The notes beneath the pieces were generated by a model, which did no database searches, was not told where the DNA came from, and worked only from the letters and a program-made list of their open reading frames with translations. From Klebsormidium nitens (lineage: Eukaryota > Streptophyta > Klebsormidiophyceae > Klebsormidiales > Klebsormidiaceae): a DNA stretch of 64,000 bases. The translations under genes were made by a program, and so were the position numbers. This document shows, in pieces, positions 33,601-44,520 of the stretch; position 1 is the stretch's first letter; every line of letters starts with the position of its first letter. Location: NCBI GenBank assembly GCA_000708835.1, contig DF236996.1, positions 188,160-252,159 of the forward strand, in the 5' to 3' direction.

Positions 33601-36600
33601 ACAACTTCGGGGATTCTGTGCAAACGACGCTGTTCCGATAGCCACTCCAAATCATGAGCATAAGCTTACTAATACAGAAGTGGCACTGACCTTGTTGTTG
33701 AGGTCGACCCACCGTGCCATGCGAGAATTTACACGTTTTTGTTTTCTCTTTGATAACCCGTTTCCGTTTTCTTCCAGAACGGGATCGCGGTGAGCAACTT
33801 TGGGGACTGCGTTCACACGGCGGACCTGCCGGGCGGCGACGTGAAGGGCTACGACGAGTCCAAGTACGGCTCCAAGTACCACAACAAGCTCGTGCAGTTC
33901 CAGACGCACAAGTTCGCGCTCGCGTTTGAAAACAGGTACGATACGCTTTCAGCGGCAATCCCAGTCCCCGAGCGTCGTGTCCAAGAGTCCTCAGCCTGCA
34001 TCCAACATTTCCCTCTGCGTTGTTCACCGGCTTGCTGACGTCATCGTCGTTTCCAGCTTCCAGGAGGATTCCGTTGATGAAAGAGTACTTTTGTGCTCCC
34101 GCTGCAGGCAGTCTCCCCGCAGTCTCCTTCTTTCCAGGGCGCTTGCAACCTGCTGACGTCATCGTACCCCTCTGCTGACGTCGTTATACGCAGCGAAAGG
34201 AACTCGTCCTGGAGACATGTTTTCCTCACGTGCTCGCGATTGCATTTCCTACATCCGCTCCTTTCACGCTCACGTGATACTCGATGTCATCGTCCTTCCT
34301 CCCAGCTCGGGACGAGGACTACATTGCTTCTTCAAGTGCTCGCGGCGGGCAGTCTCCCTGTAGTAAGGCGTTCACAATCTGCTGACGTGATCGTTCCCCT
34401 CTGCTTACGTCACTTCCCCATGCTGCAGCTGTGAGGACGATTACGTCACGGAAAAGTTCTTCCACGCGCTTGCGGCGGGCAGCGTCCCGGTCGTTGTGGG
34501 CGCCCCCAACACGGCGCACTTTGCGCCCGCACCAAACTCGTACCTGCAAATCGCGTCGGAAGGAGAAATTCCTGTGGTTGCTGAAAAGATGAGGTAGGAT
34601 TTTCAAGGACTGGGACATTCCGACAGCTCTTGGTCGCAACGTCTGGCACCGCCTTCTGCGTCTGTGCCAGAATCGGACGTGCACACTGCGTTGAATGGAA
34701 AGGTCGCCAAAAAGATGAGGCACGATCTGCGTCCGTAGAGTTTCTCAGGCCGGACGCCTAGCATGAATGTCTGCGCTCGGGCTAAAGTCGTTACCTGCAC
34801 ATCGCTTCGAGAGGGTTTCTTTCGTCGCCGTAAAAAGGAATACGCTGGCGGAGACAGTCTTCGTTGTTTGACGAGCTTTTTACTTTGGCTCTTCCAGCAC
34901 GTTGCGCTGACTCTTACTATTGCGCTGAGTAATTTGTGCGTATGATATTCACAAGCTATCAAAGAAGCGCTGCGGTCTGTTGGCAAGTTTGATGTTCGAC
35001 ACCGGACCAGATTCCCACATTTCAAAGGCGCAGTTACTTGATGCAAATGAGACCGCATACACTGAGTCATGGACCTGGAAAGCGTACGGGATCTCGCAAA
35101 ACTCAAACTCGCCATCATCTTCACCGGCCCCAGAACCTTGAAAATCTCGAACTTGAAACCTGGTGCAGGCGTTGGTGTTAAATGATGATCGAGACAGCGT
35201 ATGCTGAGATGCTGGCCTGGATTCTTGATCAGAACTGCGCAGGTGTCAATTGAGAACGGGACGGCATACGCCGGGATGCTGGGCCTAAATCCGATCCGAG
35301 AAAGGCGCAGGTAGTCGAGGAATTCTGAGCGGGCAGACGGCGCGATGCTGGCCCAAAACCAGAACTAAATACGCGCAGGTACTTAATGGAGAACGAGACA
35401 GCATATGCTGAGATGTTGGCCTGGAAGACGGCCGGCCCTTCCGACGCGTTCAAGGCCTTGATGGACCTTCAAGCGGTGCATCCGACGTGCCGCTTATGTC
35501 AGCACGTGGCCTACCGGTTGCGGGAGCGGGAGGAAGCGGCGTGGCGGCAAACGCATGCGCCCCCGCCGTGCTATTGCCAGGTGAGACTTCGAGTTTTGCA
35601 TAACCGAGAATTTAGGGATTTCTGGTTTTAGGGGCAGGGTTTTCGAGATTTGGGCGATTCGCCTGACGGGCAGCTTGTGTCAGCACGTGGCCTACCGGTT
35701 ACGGGAACGGGAGGAGGCGGCGCGGCGGCAGACGCACTCGCCCCTGCCGTGCGATTGCCAGGTGAGACTCTTGGGTTTTGCATAACCGCGGGTTAGGGGT
35801 TAAGGATGTTAGGATTTTCGAGACTTGCGGGCGGGTCGCCTGACGTGCCGCTGATGTCAGCACGTGGCCTTCCGGCCGGCTAAGGGAGCGGAATAAGGAG
35901 GCATGGCGGCGGAAGCATGCAGCGCCGCCATGCTACTGTCTGGTGAGGATCCTTGAGTTTCAGAACCCTGAGTTCAGTGGTTTCAGGGGTTTAGTAACTT
36001 ACGCCATTGCATGTGACGTAGTCTTTGAGTGGGAGCGGAAGAAGCAGGTTTGGCGGCGAAACATGCGGCGCCGCAGTGCTACTGTCAGGTGACATTTTTG
36101 GTCTCAGAACCCGGTGTTTCTTGGATTTAGGGCTTCTGAGATTTGAGGCGGTGCACTCGTTGTGTCGCTTGTAGCCGTACGTCCCCTTTGCTTGCGGGAA
36201 CAAGGAGAGAGTTGTGGACAATCCTTCGTTCAAGTCGCTGCCACTCTGCATGGAAGGTAGTCTGCGGGGCTTGCTGCCATTCACAGTTGCGAACTTCCCC
36301 CTGATCTGACGTTCTCTCAATGCGTTCAGGAAACAACGGAAAAGGGGGAGAAGCGGAGTTCGTACACGCTTCTTGTACGGGAAAGGGGTTTGTCAAGATT
36401 CCGGCCGCTAGTGCTCGACGCCTTAGCCTTGAGAGGCTTGGCAAATCTAGAAGCTGCGGTGTTGGAAGAGTTCAAACGCTTGGGTCACGAACCGGTTTGG
36501 ATGAAAACCAGGGCGGCCGCCGGGGTTAAGACAACGAGTTGGCGGGTATACAAGTTGTATCCGATTGGCTTGACTCAGAAACAAGCGTTGTTTGGGGGAA

Positions 36601-36680
36601 GGGTTTGGGAGTCCGATGCGGACCTCTTGAACTACTTGTCGAGGAACCCGTGTCCGAAATTTGAGGTCGTGTTTGTATGA
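30607..36680 (+). CDS. Core alpha-1,3-fucosyltransferase, Golgi (GT10, plant FUT11/12-like), complete
   Basis: Adds alpha-1,3-fucose from GDP-fucose to the innermost GlcNAc of N-glycans in the Golgi. Exons: 30607-31432, 31969-32202, 32738-32868, 33778-33935, 34429-34593, 35379-35580 and 36330-36680 (TGA); 2,067 nt, 688 aa. Residues 1-24 ([20 protein letters not shown]) are a type II signal anchor. A low-complexity acidic stem of about 220 residues follows, much longer than in Arabidopsis homologues (about 500 aa in total). Family blocks: [44 protein letters not shown] (residues about 443-462, the GT10 donor-binding motif), [33 protein letters not shown] with the plant CRLC cysteines, YTLLVRERG and the hallmark ending [11 protein letters not shown]. 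Exons 4, 5 and 6 are flanked by ghost copies. Divergent from the fucosidase. Confidence 0.96.
33330..33660 (+). repeat. Two ghost copies of fucosyltransferase exon 4 start
   Basis: The unit from TGGTCGACCCACCGTGC to the exon 4 opening ([14 protein letters not shown], real acceptor 33777) occurs twice upstream, with exon boundaries near 33415 and 33584, so periods are about 169 and 194 bp. The first ghost still reads GAACGGGATTG...AACTTTGGGGACTGCGTTC but contains an in-frame TAG. Confidence 0.92.
34035..34428 (+). repeat. Two ghost copies of fucosyltransferase exon 5 start
   Basis: Degenerate copies of the exon 5 opening ([21 protein letters not shown]) start near 34056 and 34305. The second is clear (GAGGACTACATTGCTTCTTC, then CTCGCGGCGGGCAGTCTCCC). 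Both are followed by an intronic phrase, CTGACGTCATCG or a variant with CCCCTCTGCT, that also precedes the real exon at 34429. Confidence 0.82.
35165..35378 (+). repeat. Three ghost copies of fucosyltransferase exon 6 start (68-70 bp period)
   Basis: Upstream of the real acceptor (GCGCAG at 35373-35378) the junction sequence GCGCAGGT...GAGAACG.GACAGCATA...GCTGGCC recurs with boundaries near 35173, 35243 and 35311. The regular 68-70 bp spacing places each copy of the acceptor directly before the next unit. Confidence 0.88.
35640..36110 (+). repeat. Three ghost copies of fucosyltransferase exon 6 3' end with donor
   Basis: After the real donor at 35580/35581 the exon end ([26 protein letters not shown], then GTGAGA) is repeated with boundaries near 35760, 35942 and 36088; periods are 180, 182 and 146 bp. 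The first ghost is about 85% like the true exon end over roughly 100 bp. Together with the upstream ghosts, exon 6 is flanked on both sides. Confidence 0.93.
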
Positions 36681-37692
36681 CCATAGAGATCAAAGTCCTG
36701 TATATTGTGACGGTAGTTGAGGTCAAGGCCCGGGAATTGCACACAACTTGAAAGCTGAAATATCGTCGCAAACACATGACCAGGTCCAAATGGGATTTGA
36801 ATCAATTATAGATGTCCTGCATGTCTCTGATTGGTGCCGCGCTGCGGGCATGGGGTCCGCAATGTAATGGTGGGAGCCCTGAGTCGTGTTTGAAAAACTT
36901 TGTCCGGCCGAATGCTGCCACGTTACTTTAATCTATCATATCAGCAACTCTATAGCTGATTTCATTTCAACGATAGCCGCGCCGCATCGGTGCACGTGAA
37001 AAGTAGTATAGGGTATACCTGATTGTCGTGACAACGTGCGCGCTAGGCGCGTGTACGCATGTCAACACAATTGTAAGGGCTACACGCCGGTATACGACCG
37101 TCTATCACTTTGTTCATCCGGTGCGACTTGTAATCAAGTCGGTTGCCTCATTGTCTCGATCGAGGGCAGGCTGCATGAGGCACACGATCTGCATCCAATG
37201 GCCTGCAAGCCTGGTACCGGGAGAAGTTGGATCGATCGACCCTTCGATCTCCGTATGTTGTGGCCCGGACCTCCATCGAAGCCCACACATCATTGAGAAG
37301 GGTTGTAGCTAGGTGCTACTACTAGATCGTAGCCTATCTTTAGGATCTGGGATAGACGGTACGAACGGTGCGGTGGTGCACGTTCTTCAAAACTCATACC
37401 ACGCAGCATGATGTCTACGTCCAAGTGAAACGACTTGTTGTATACGTTGCTTCGAACGATGCTGCAGATCTCCCTAGCTCCGCTGCACATTTTCACCAAG
37501 CGCAAGGGACATTCACCATCGCAACTACAAGAAGCCGGTGTTCTTATTATGTGTGGCTCGAGGATGTTTGTAGGCATGAGAACGCGCCTGAGTCGTTTTC
37601 AGCCTCTACAGGCGTTGAAAACTGCAGCTAGCCTGGAAAATACATGCTATGTTTGAGCACGCTACTCTTGCGACTTTACAAGTCAACGTGTT
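36681..37692. other. Intergenic between fucosyltransferase and the palindrome
   Basis: No exon chain, tRNA or transposon ends are recognised. The sequence has the same AT/GC mixture and scattered palindromic words as other intergenic stretches of the window. Confidence 0.45.
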
Positions 37693-40029
37693 CTATGGCG
37701 CCTTTCTTACTCGCTGCGCTTCCACTTTGAAACAGACGCGCCCTGAGGGATCCAGATACTCCTTGGCTTGCATTGCCTGGTCCCAAGGCAGCCCGAGCGC
37801 ATCTAAAAAGCCATGGCTATGGTCCTGTGCAAACATTTTGCTGGCGCTAACATTTGTCCCGGAGTGAATCTGCTTCCACGTCTTTTCAGGCCATGTTTTG
37901 ACGAGGAAGTCGATCCTGATTTCAATGCCTGGCTCAAGCTCGGTTGCCGTTGCACCGACGTATAAGAAGACGCCCACGGTTGGCGGAGACTTCCGGAAAA
38001 CTTTTTGAACTGCAAAATGCCAACGCTGTCCTAGCCAGCGTACCGACTTCGACTTTGCTGTCCTTCCGTCACTATCCAGCCGGACGGAGTCGACTATCTC
38101 AACCCTGCTGCTTCGCCGGGAAGGGAAAAACTGCGAAGCGACCCCTGCCAACTCCAGCATGTCGATGCTCTTCCGAAAGTCGTTCCGGACAAGGTCCAAT
38201 TCGGGCAGGCGGAAAAGCGCACTGTTCACAAACGCCTCCCCAAAAGAATGCGGTCTCAAGTGCGGCGCAAGCCTCGCAACGGCCCGCTTCCTCTCGTTCA
38301 AGTCCGAAAAGTGTGTGCCGATCCACACGAGAAGCTTCTCCAGAATCACCTCCTCATGATCCACTTCGAGCTCGTCAGATCGTAGCAGAAGCTTAATCTG
38401 CCCCCAGCTCAGGTCAAGGAACTCCGCTGAAGTCCACGTCGCATTGACGTCTTTGAACGTGTCAATGACGTAAGTGCGTGCTTTATCCACCAGTGCTTTG
38501 ACATCTGGGAACTGCTCAGTGAGGACCTCAGGGAGCGAGTCCGCGAGCGTTGCAGCGTCGGACATTTTCCACTCGCGTTCCGTTATGCACTTCAGAACGG
38601 CGCCCGTAAAGGACGGAACCTCAAACTTGTCGGCCACGAGGAGAAGAGACACGAGCTCGCGCATTTGCGCGCCCGCGGTTTGCAGCCGCGCCGACAATCC
38701 GCCCGTGTAGATGAAGCGGAGCATCTCCTTGAAGGCGACTTCTTCTGCAGTCGAAGAAGACACGAGTGAATCGAAAGTTTCGTCTGAAACCTGATCCAGA
38801 AAAACCAGCTTATCTCTTGGTAATCGTTCCTACTACGCGCACAGTTACTCAGAAAGTATATATACCGCTGAAAAGAAGCTTGTCGAAGTCAGAAATAGTT
38901 GTCGACCTTGCAGATCATCTATGCAAGAAAATTGCTTGGGCTCGAAGACAGCTCAAGGCGTCAAGCGACGGCGGCAAGCAACCAAGTTTAGCTGTCGCGT
39001 GCCAAAACAAGCAAGGTTTCAAGACTGCTAATCCAGAAGCAGCAGGACCCGGAGGGTAATACAGATTCTATTCAAAGCAGAGGGGCGGCAATGCTCGAAC
39101 GTTCTGTTAATGCACAATTCACTGGAAAAGTATAAGAGTTCCCGTGCACTCCATGCCTTCTTATCTATCGCAAGGTTGTCGAATCTTTTTCGAATCCAAT
39201 GTACTTTTATCTGGCGACCATTGAAGCAGAACTACTCCTCACGGAAGAACTTCAGATTCTATGGGACAGATCCATGGCACAGACTGTGTCGGTCACACGG
39301 GCGAATGACCACTTGTACAAACAATTCTTACCTGCAGCGGTGACTCTTAATATCACGGCCTTGGTCTTGTCCGACTCCTTCATGCCATTGAACAGCATAG
39401 CCTTCAGCACACGGCTCTTCGCGGCTACCACAATCGCGTTTACCGGAATCTCGTCACACTCGACGTCTACCCTCGTTCTGGGAAAGGGCGCGGAGGGTTC
39501 CGTTCCGGCTTCCAAGGAAGACGGAACAGATCGTGGCTGCCCTTCAGTTGTGGAGGCGGCTCCCAGAAGGCGGAGCATACTTTCGAACACCGTGCTAGAA
39601 GCTACAGGGCTCGAAACCCCTGTAAAATGAAAAGTTGGGAGACAATTGGGACTACTGACCATCCGGATCTTAGTGATCAAGGGTGAACGGAAGATCCTGG
39701 TAATCCTCTTCAGCTTGCTCACAATTGCTAACGGATGAAGATCACCTCTAATCTAAAGTTAGGGTTTATTGATCGACTCTCACAAACGACGTTGATCAAG
39801 CCACAAGCGATTGCCTATTCAAAGCCATTCCAAGACAGCCTTTCATCCGAACTTGCGGACATTCGAGCAGCCGCGCAATGGCGCTTCCGGATTCAATCAG
39901 CATCAAAGCGATTTCGTCTTTGATCTTTCAGAGCACCTGGATCATCCTTCGCAAGTAAAGCTTTGCTACTCACCCGCCGGTTCCCTTACAAACTCCAGCT
40001 TGAAAACACGGTCGCAGAACTCCGCTTTC
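37693..40029 (-). CDS. BTB/POZ-BACK domain protein, left palindrome arm (5' end not found)
   Basis: Minus-strand exons 40029-39974 (56 nt), 39619-39332 (288 nt) and 38744-37693 (1,052 nt, TAG) join in phase. The first part is a BTB domain: AEFCDRVFKLE, then VPVNAI-like core PVNAIVVAAKSRVLKAMLFN and GMKESDKTKAVILRV, then FKEMLRFIYTGGL. A BACK-like helical region follows (VSLLLVADKFEVPSFTGAVL, LLVWIGTHFSDLNERKRAV). The C-terminal 150 residues (WLGQRWHFAVQK, EIRIDFLVKTWPEKTWKQ) look like a separate beta-rich domain I do not recognise. BTB proteins commonly act as substrate adaptors for Cullin-3 ubiquitin ligases; that role is an inference from family. The 5' exon(s) with the start codon were not found; an acceptor precedes 40029. 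Confidence 0.82.
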
Positions 40030-41126
40030 CTGCACGTACGGATCGGCCACCAAATATCACTTCACCCTTCACAAGGATACTTTTCAGGACACCAAAAGTA
40101 GATTGTGTGCCGCTTGTGAGTTCCGCCTTACCCACCATGGCCGCAAAGAACACTGATGTGGCATTACGTGGTCTGAATGCTTTGTTAAGAAGGGACCTCA
40201 CCGGACCTATAAAAGTGGGTTCGGAGGGTATGACACCAATATCGTCCAGAATCAATTAGTTGGTGACTAGTATCCAATCAAGTCCTCTCTTGCATCCAAA
40301 AGAGCTTGAGTTGGGGTTTCAGAAGGTTTTCTGTACTATTAATCGAAAGATAGCACCCTTCGAGGCTTCTTATTTCATTGGTGACTGTGTACTCAGGAGA
40401 TATGGCAATTGGACGCTTGATCGACTAGATTTTGTGTCTTATTTTGCAGCATCCTATAAGATGCATAATACTGTATTTCTCTGAAGCATTGTTCCTTTAA
40501 AGGGGATTGAAAGAAATTCTTCCACGTTTGAAGATAACCCCCTTTACCGTGACCAAAGTGCCTCATCACCAAAGTAACTTCAAGTAATTGATTGCTGTCG
40601 GTTCTATGCGCTAGAGAATCACTAGTATCGGTCGTCTTAAGCAGTCACTCTGTTTGGTGAACAAAAGCGGATCTTCTTCATGTGCAAGTGTTGATTGAAT
40701 GATGATTCTTTGTGTACCTGTAGTTTTCAGCAAGCTTCATTCTGATTGGTCAAAGAAAACCCAACTTGTGTAAAAAAGCCTCACTGGTAGAAAGGAGAAA
40801 AGTCGAAGTGGTTGCCGGCTTCATGAAGCTGATCTCGCGTCACTTCAGGTCCCTTGAACAAACTTGTTTTGGAGGAAGCGGACCCCATGAGTTGGCGCCT
40901 TTTGCTAGACTTCCGGTGACCTGCGAGAAACGATTGTATGCTGACGGAGCTTCAACGAGAGATCTGCACGCTGGCAAGAGTTCCTCAACGATGACCAACT
41001 ACAGTAACCTATCTGGCTCGCGTGTGCGCTGTATGCTGGAGTAGCGTGAAGCAACTGTGGCGTTCCTCGAAGCAACTGATGTGAAGCTTCACAGCTACTG
41101 ATAGAGGAAGTGAATGCGGCCGGATG
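37693..41126. repeat. Left arm of a large diverged palindrome
   Basis: This segment is the reverse complement, with many substitutions and indels, of about 41209-44520. Matching points checked by eye: BTB coding exons (38744-37693 with 43453-44519; 39619-39332 with 42779-43056; 40029-39974 with 42319-42374), TTTCAGCAAGCTTCATTC at about 40730 with its complement near 41615, GAACAAAAGCGGATCT near 40660 with its complement near 41675, and GTATGCTGGAGTAGCGTGAA at 41032 with its complement near 41295. The spacer is only about 80 bp (41127-41208). Confidence 0.9.
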
Positions 41127-41208
41127 AAAGATGCAGTTTGTGCGCGGGCCGCTCATGCCGCAGCGCCGCAGCGCCGCAGCGGCACGCGGCCGCGGCTGCT
41201 CTTCCCGC
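41127..41208. other. Spacer at the palindrome centre
   Basis: About 80 bp of unpaired, very GC-rich sequence with CGCAGCGCCGCAGCGCCGCAG repeats and a GCGGCCGC-type word lies between the two arms. Confidence 0.7.
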
Positions 41209-44200
41209 TCGACGGCCGCATACAGGTTGACTTACACTGTAAATTGCTGTGAAGCGTCACGTCGAGGAACCGCCACAGTTGCTTCACGCTACTCCAGCAT
41301 ACAGCTCACACACGGGAAAGATATGGTACTGTAGTGGCTTATGGTTCAACAATTCTAGCCAGCGTGCGCCAGATCTCTCTGAAGCTCCGTCAGCTACAAT
41401 CGTTTCTCGCAGGTCACCGGCAGTCTAGCAAAAGGCGCCAACTCATGGGGTCCGCTTCCTCCAGAATGGGTTTGTTCACCGGAGCTGAATTGACGCGAGA
41501 TCAGCTTCATGAAGCCGGCAACCACTTTGACTTTGCTCCTTTCTACCAGTGAGGTTTTCCCACAAAAGTGTGCTTAAGTTGAATAGACAAGATTGAATGA
41601 AGCTTGCTGTAAACGATATGGGGTACAGGTATACAAAGAAAATTCCTTCTATCGGCTCTAGCACATGCGTGAGATCCGCTTTTGTTCAAGTCACAGATTT
41701 ATCACTGCTTAAGGAAAGCGATATTAGTGTTGCTCCAGCGAAGAGAAGCAACATACAACGTCATGAATTTGGTGATGAAGTTTGATACGGTTCGTCGGTT
41801 TTAGCATTTATTATTGATTGCTGAACATATCGTCGTGTTTACAATGAAGGCTTCTCCACAGCGCTAGGGTGATACATCTCATCGAAAGCTGCAAAAGAAG
41901 CTGCAGAAGCTTAGTCGATCAAGCGTCCCCTCTCAAATCTACAGTGCAACAGTCACCATTGAAATGTTCAACGTGAATAGTCGTTCTTTGGATCGCTCTT
42001 TGGACCAATCTAGGACTCCTGCTGAAACTCCAACCAACCTGCTTCAGACTTGAGGCAGGGGAGTTATTAAAAACGATACATACCAACTTCATTCTGGTGG
42101 ATATTATTGGATCAACCGCCTTCTCTTGAATTCCAAACCTAGTTTAGAGTCTGGTCCGCTCTTACCAAGCATAAATACCATACACGAACGCTTATGTGTT
42201 CGTTGCGGCCCTGGGTAGTCAGGTGAATATCACAAGTCGCACCCTGTCTACCTTTTGGTTTCTACACATAAATCCTCGTGAAGGCGAACTGACACTTGGA
42301 CGCAATTGGTGCGTGCAGAAATGCGGAGTTCTGCGACCGCATTTTTAGGCTGGAGACTGCGATCGAACCGGCGGGTGAGTTACGGACCAGAATTCTCCGA
42401 TTGTGTGTGATTGTACTCGTCAAAAGAAGTGCGTCGTCAGAGATTTACGGGATGATTCAGGTACTCTGTCAATGTCGAAGACGGTTTGCTCTGATGCTAA
42501 GAGATCCTAGGCCAAGAGCGTCATTGAGGGGTTGCTGAAACGTCTGCAAGGTCGGATGCAAGGCTTGCTTGGAATAGCTCTGATCAGGCGATTGCTTGTG
42601 ACTCTTGATCAGCGTAGTCTGCAGGGCGTCAATCGAGAGCCCTGAATCACAATTTAATGTGATCTTCATTCGTGTAGGTTGAAGATCATCATGGAAGCCT
42701 GAGGATTGTTTTGTCTGCCCCACAGTAGCATCCCGATTGCCGGTCGTCTCAAATCTTCTCCAACTTTTTGTTTTACAGGGGTTTCGAGGGATGTAGCCTC
42801 TAGCTCGGTGTTCGAACGCATGCTCCGCTTTCTGGGAGCCGCCTCCACGACTGAAGGGCAGCCACGAATCGTTCCGTCTTCCTCGGACGCCGGAAAGGAA
42901 TCATTCGCGCCCCCTTCCGAAGCAAGGTTAGACGTTGAGTACGAGGAGATACGGGTCAACGCGATTGTGATAGCCGCGTGCTGAAGGCTATGCTGTTCAA
43001 CGGCATGAAGGAGTCGGACAAAAATAAGGCCGTGATCGTAAAAGTTACTGCTGCAGGTGAGGATAATTCAACTATTCGTTCTTTCGTACTGCACCTGATC
43101 CGCAGAGATTGTGCAAAGGACCTCTCTCATCATTTTTGAAACTCCTCAGGTTCTGCGCTACACAAATCATGGGTTTCGAAATCGAAAACCTTGTAAGCAA
43201 CAATTGATAGGACGCAAATTTGAATGGTTGCTTGCCGCCAGCGCTCGACATCTTGAGCTACCTCTGATGTGAAGCATGGTTGTATTAATGTAGGCGATGA
43301 GCAAGGCTGAAAACAATTTCTGACCGCGACAAGGGATCGTTCGGAGCTACCACTTCGAAGCACAAGTGCGCGCCCAGAGACTGAGACACGAACTGTCCAG
43401 ATTTTCAAGACTTGTATTTCATATCTTCGAATCTCGCCTTCTTTGACTGCAGAAAAGGCCGCTTTCCAGGAGATGCTGCGCTTTATCTACACGGGCGGCC
43501 TATCGCCGCGGCTGCGCACAGCGGACGCGCATATGCGCGAGCTTGTGTCTCTTCTCCTCGTGGCTGACAAGTTTGAGGTTCCGACCTTTACGGGCGCCGT
43601 TCTGAAGTGCATAAGGGAACGAGAGTGGAAAGTCTCCGACGCTGCGACGCTGGCAGACTCGATCCCTGAGGTGCTGACTGAGCAGCTGCCAGGACTCAAA
43701 GCAATAGTGGTTAAAGCACGCACTTACATCATTGACACTTTCAAAGACGTCAGCGCGACTTGGACGTCAGGGGAGTTCCTTGACCTGAGCTGGGGTCAAG
43801 TCGAGCTTCTGTTGCAATCTGACGAGCTCGAAGCGGATCATGAGGAAATTGTTCTGGAGAAGCTTCTCGTCTGGATTGGCACATACTTTGCGGACTTGAA
43901 CGAGAGGAAGTGGGCCGTTGCGAGGCTTGCGCCGCACTTAAGACCGCGTTCTTTTGGAGAGGAGTTTCTGAACAGTGCGCTTTTCCGCCTTCCGGAGCTG
44001 GACCTCGTCCGGGACGACATTCGGAAGAGTCTAGGCACCCTGAAGTCGGCAGAGGAGGATGCGGAGAGCTTCCCTCCCCGGCAAAGCAGTAGGCTTGAAA
44101 TAGCCGAGTCCGTCCGGCTAGATAGTGACGGGACGATAGCAAAGTCGAAGTCGGTGCGCTGGTTAGGACAGCTGTGGCGTTTGCAAATTCAAAAAGACTC

Positions 44201-44520
44201 CCGAAGCTGTCCGCCGACTGTGGGCATTTTCTTATACGTCGGTGCGCCGGCGACCGAGCTTGAACCAAGCATCGAAATCAGGATCGACTTCCTCGTCAAA
44301 ACATGGCCTGGAAAAACGTGGAAGCAGATTCACGGGTCAGATGTTAAGACCGGCGCATATTTCGCAGAGAACCACAGCTCCGGCTATAAGGACGCGCTCG
44401 ATATGCCTTGGGATCAAGCAATGCAAGCCAAGGAGTACTTGGATCCCGCAGGCTGCGTCTGTTTCAAAGTCGAAGCGCAGCGAGTAAAGAAGGCGCCAAA
44501 GGGATACATCGAAGTGTGAA
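41209..44520. repeat. Right arm of a large diverged palindrome
   Basis: Reverse-complement counterpart of 37693-41126 (see that entry for matching points). Introns and intergenic parts as well as exons align, so this is a genomic inverted duplication, not two retrocopies. The arms differ by frequent indels and many substitutions, so the event is not recent. Weak similarity continues for a few tens of bases beyond the two stop codons. Confidence 0.9.
42319..44519 (+). pseudogene. BTB/POZ-BACK paralogue, right palindrome arm, broken by a 10-bp deletion
   Basis: Exons corresponding one-to-one to the left-arm gene: 42319-42374 (56 nt, same length), 42779-43056 (278 nt versus 288) and 43453-44519 (1,067 nt, TGA). 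The last exon is fully open and about 75-80% identical in protein to its partner, with four extra C-terminal residues before GYIEV-stop. In the middle exon the codons for A-K-S-R are lost: GCCGCGAAGAGCCGTGTGCTG in the left arm is GCCGCGTGCTG here, a 10-nt deletion that gives a TGA at 42982-42984. An ATG at 42990 restores the original frame, so a shortened protein lacking the first half of the BTB domain remains possible. The well-preserved last exon suggests recent loss or continued selection on a truncated product. Confidence 0.8.

Noticed and set aside
40766-41552. A small fold-back transposon at 40.77-41.57 kb
   Set aside because: The inverted repeats continue outward into the BTB genes, so they are the inner part of the large palindrome and not a separate element.
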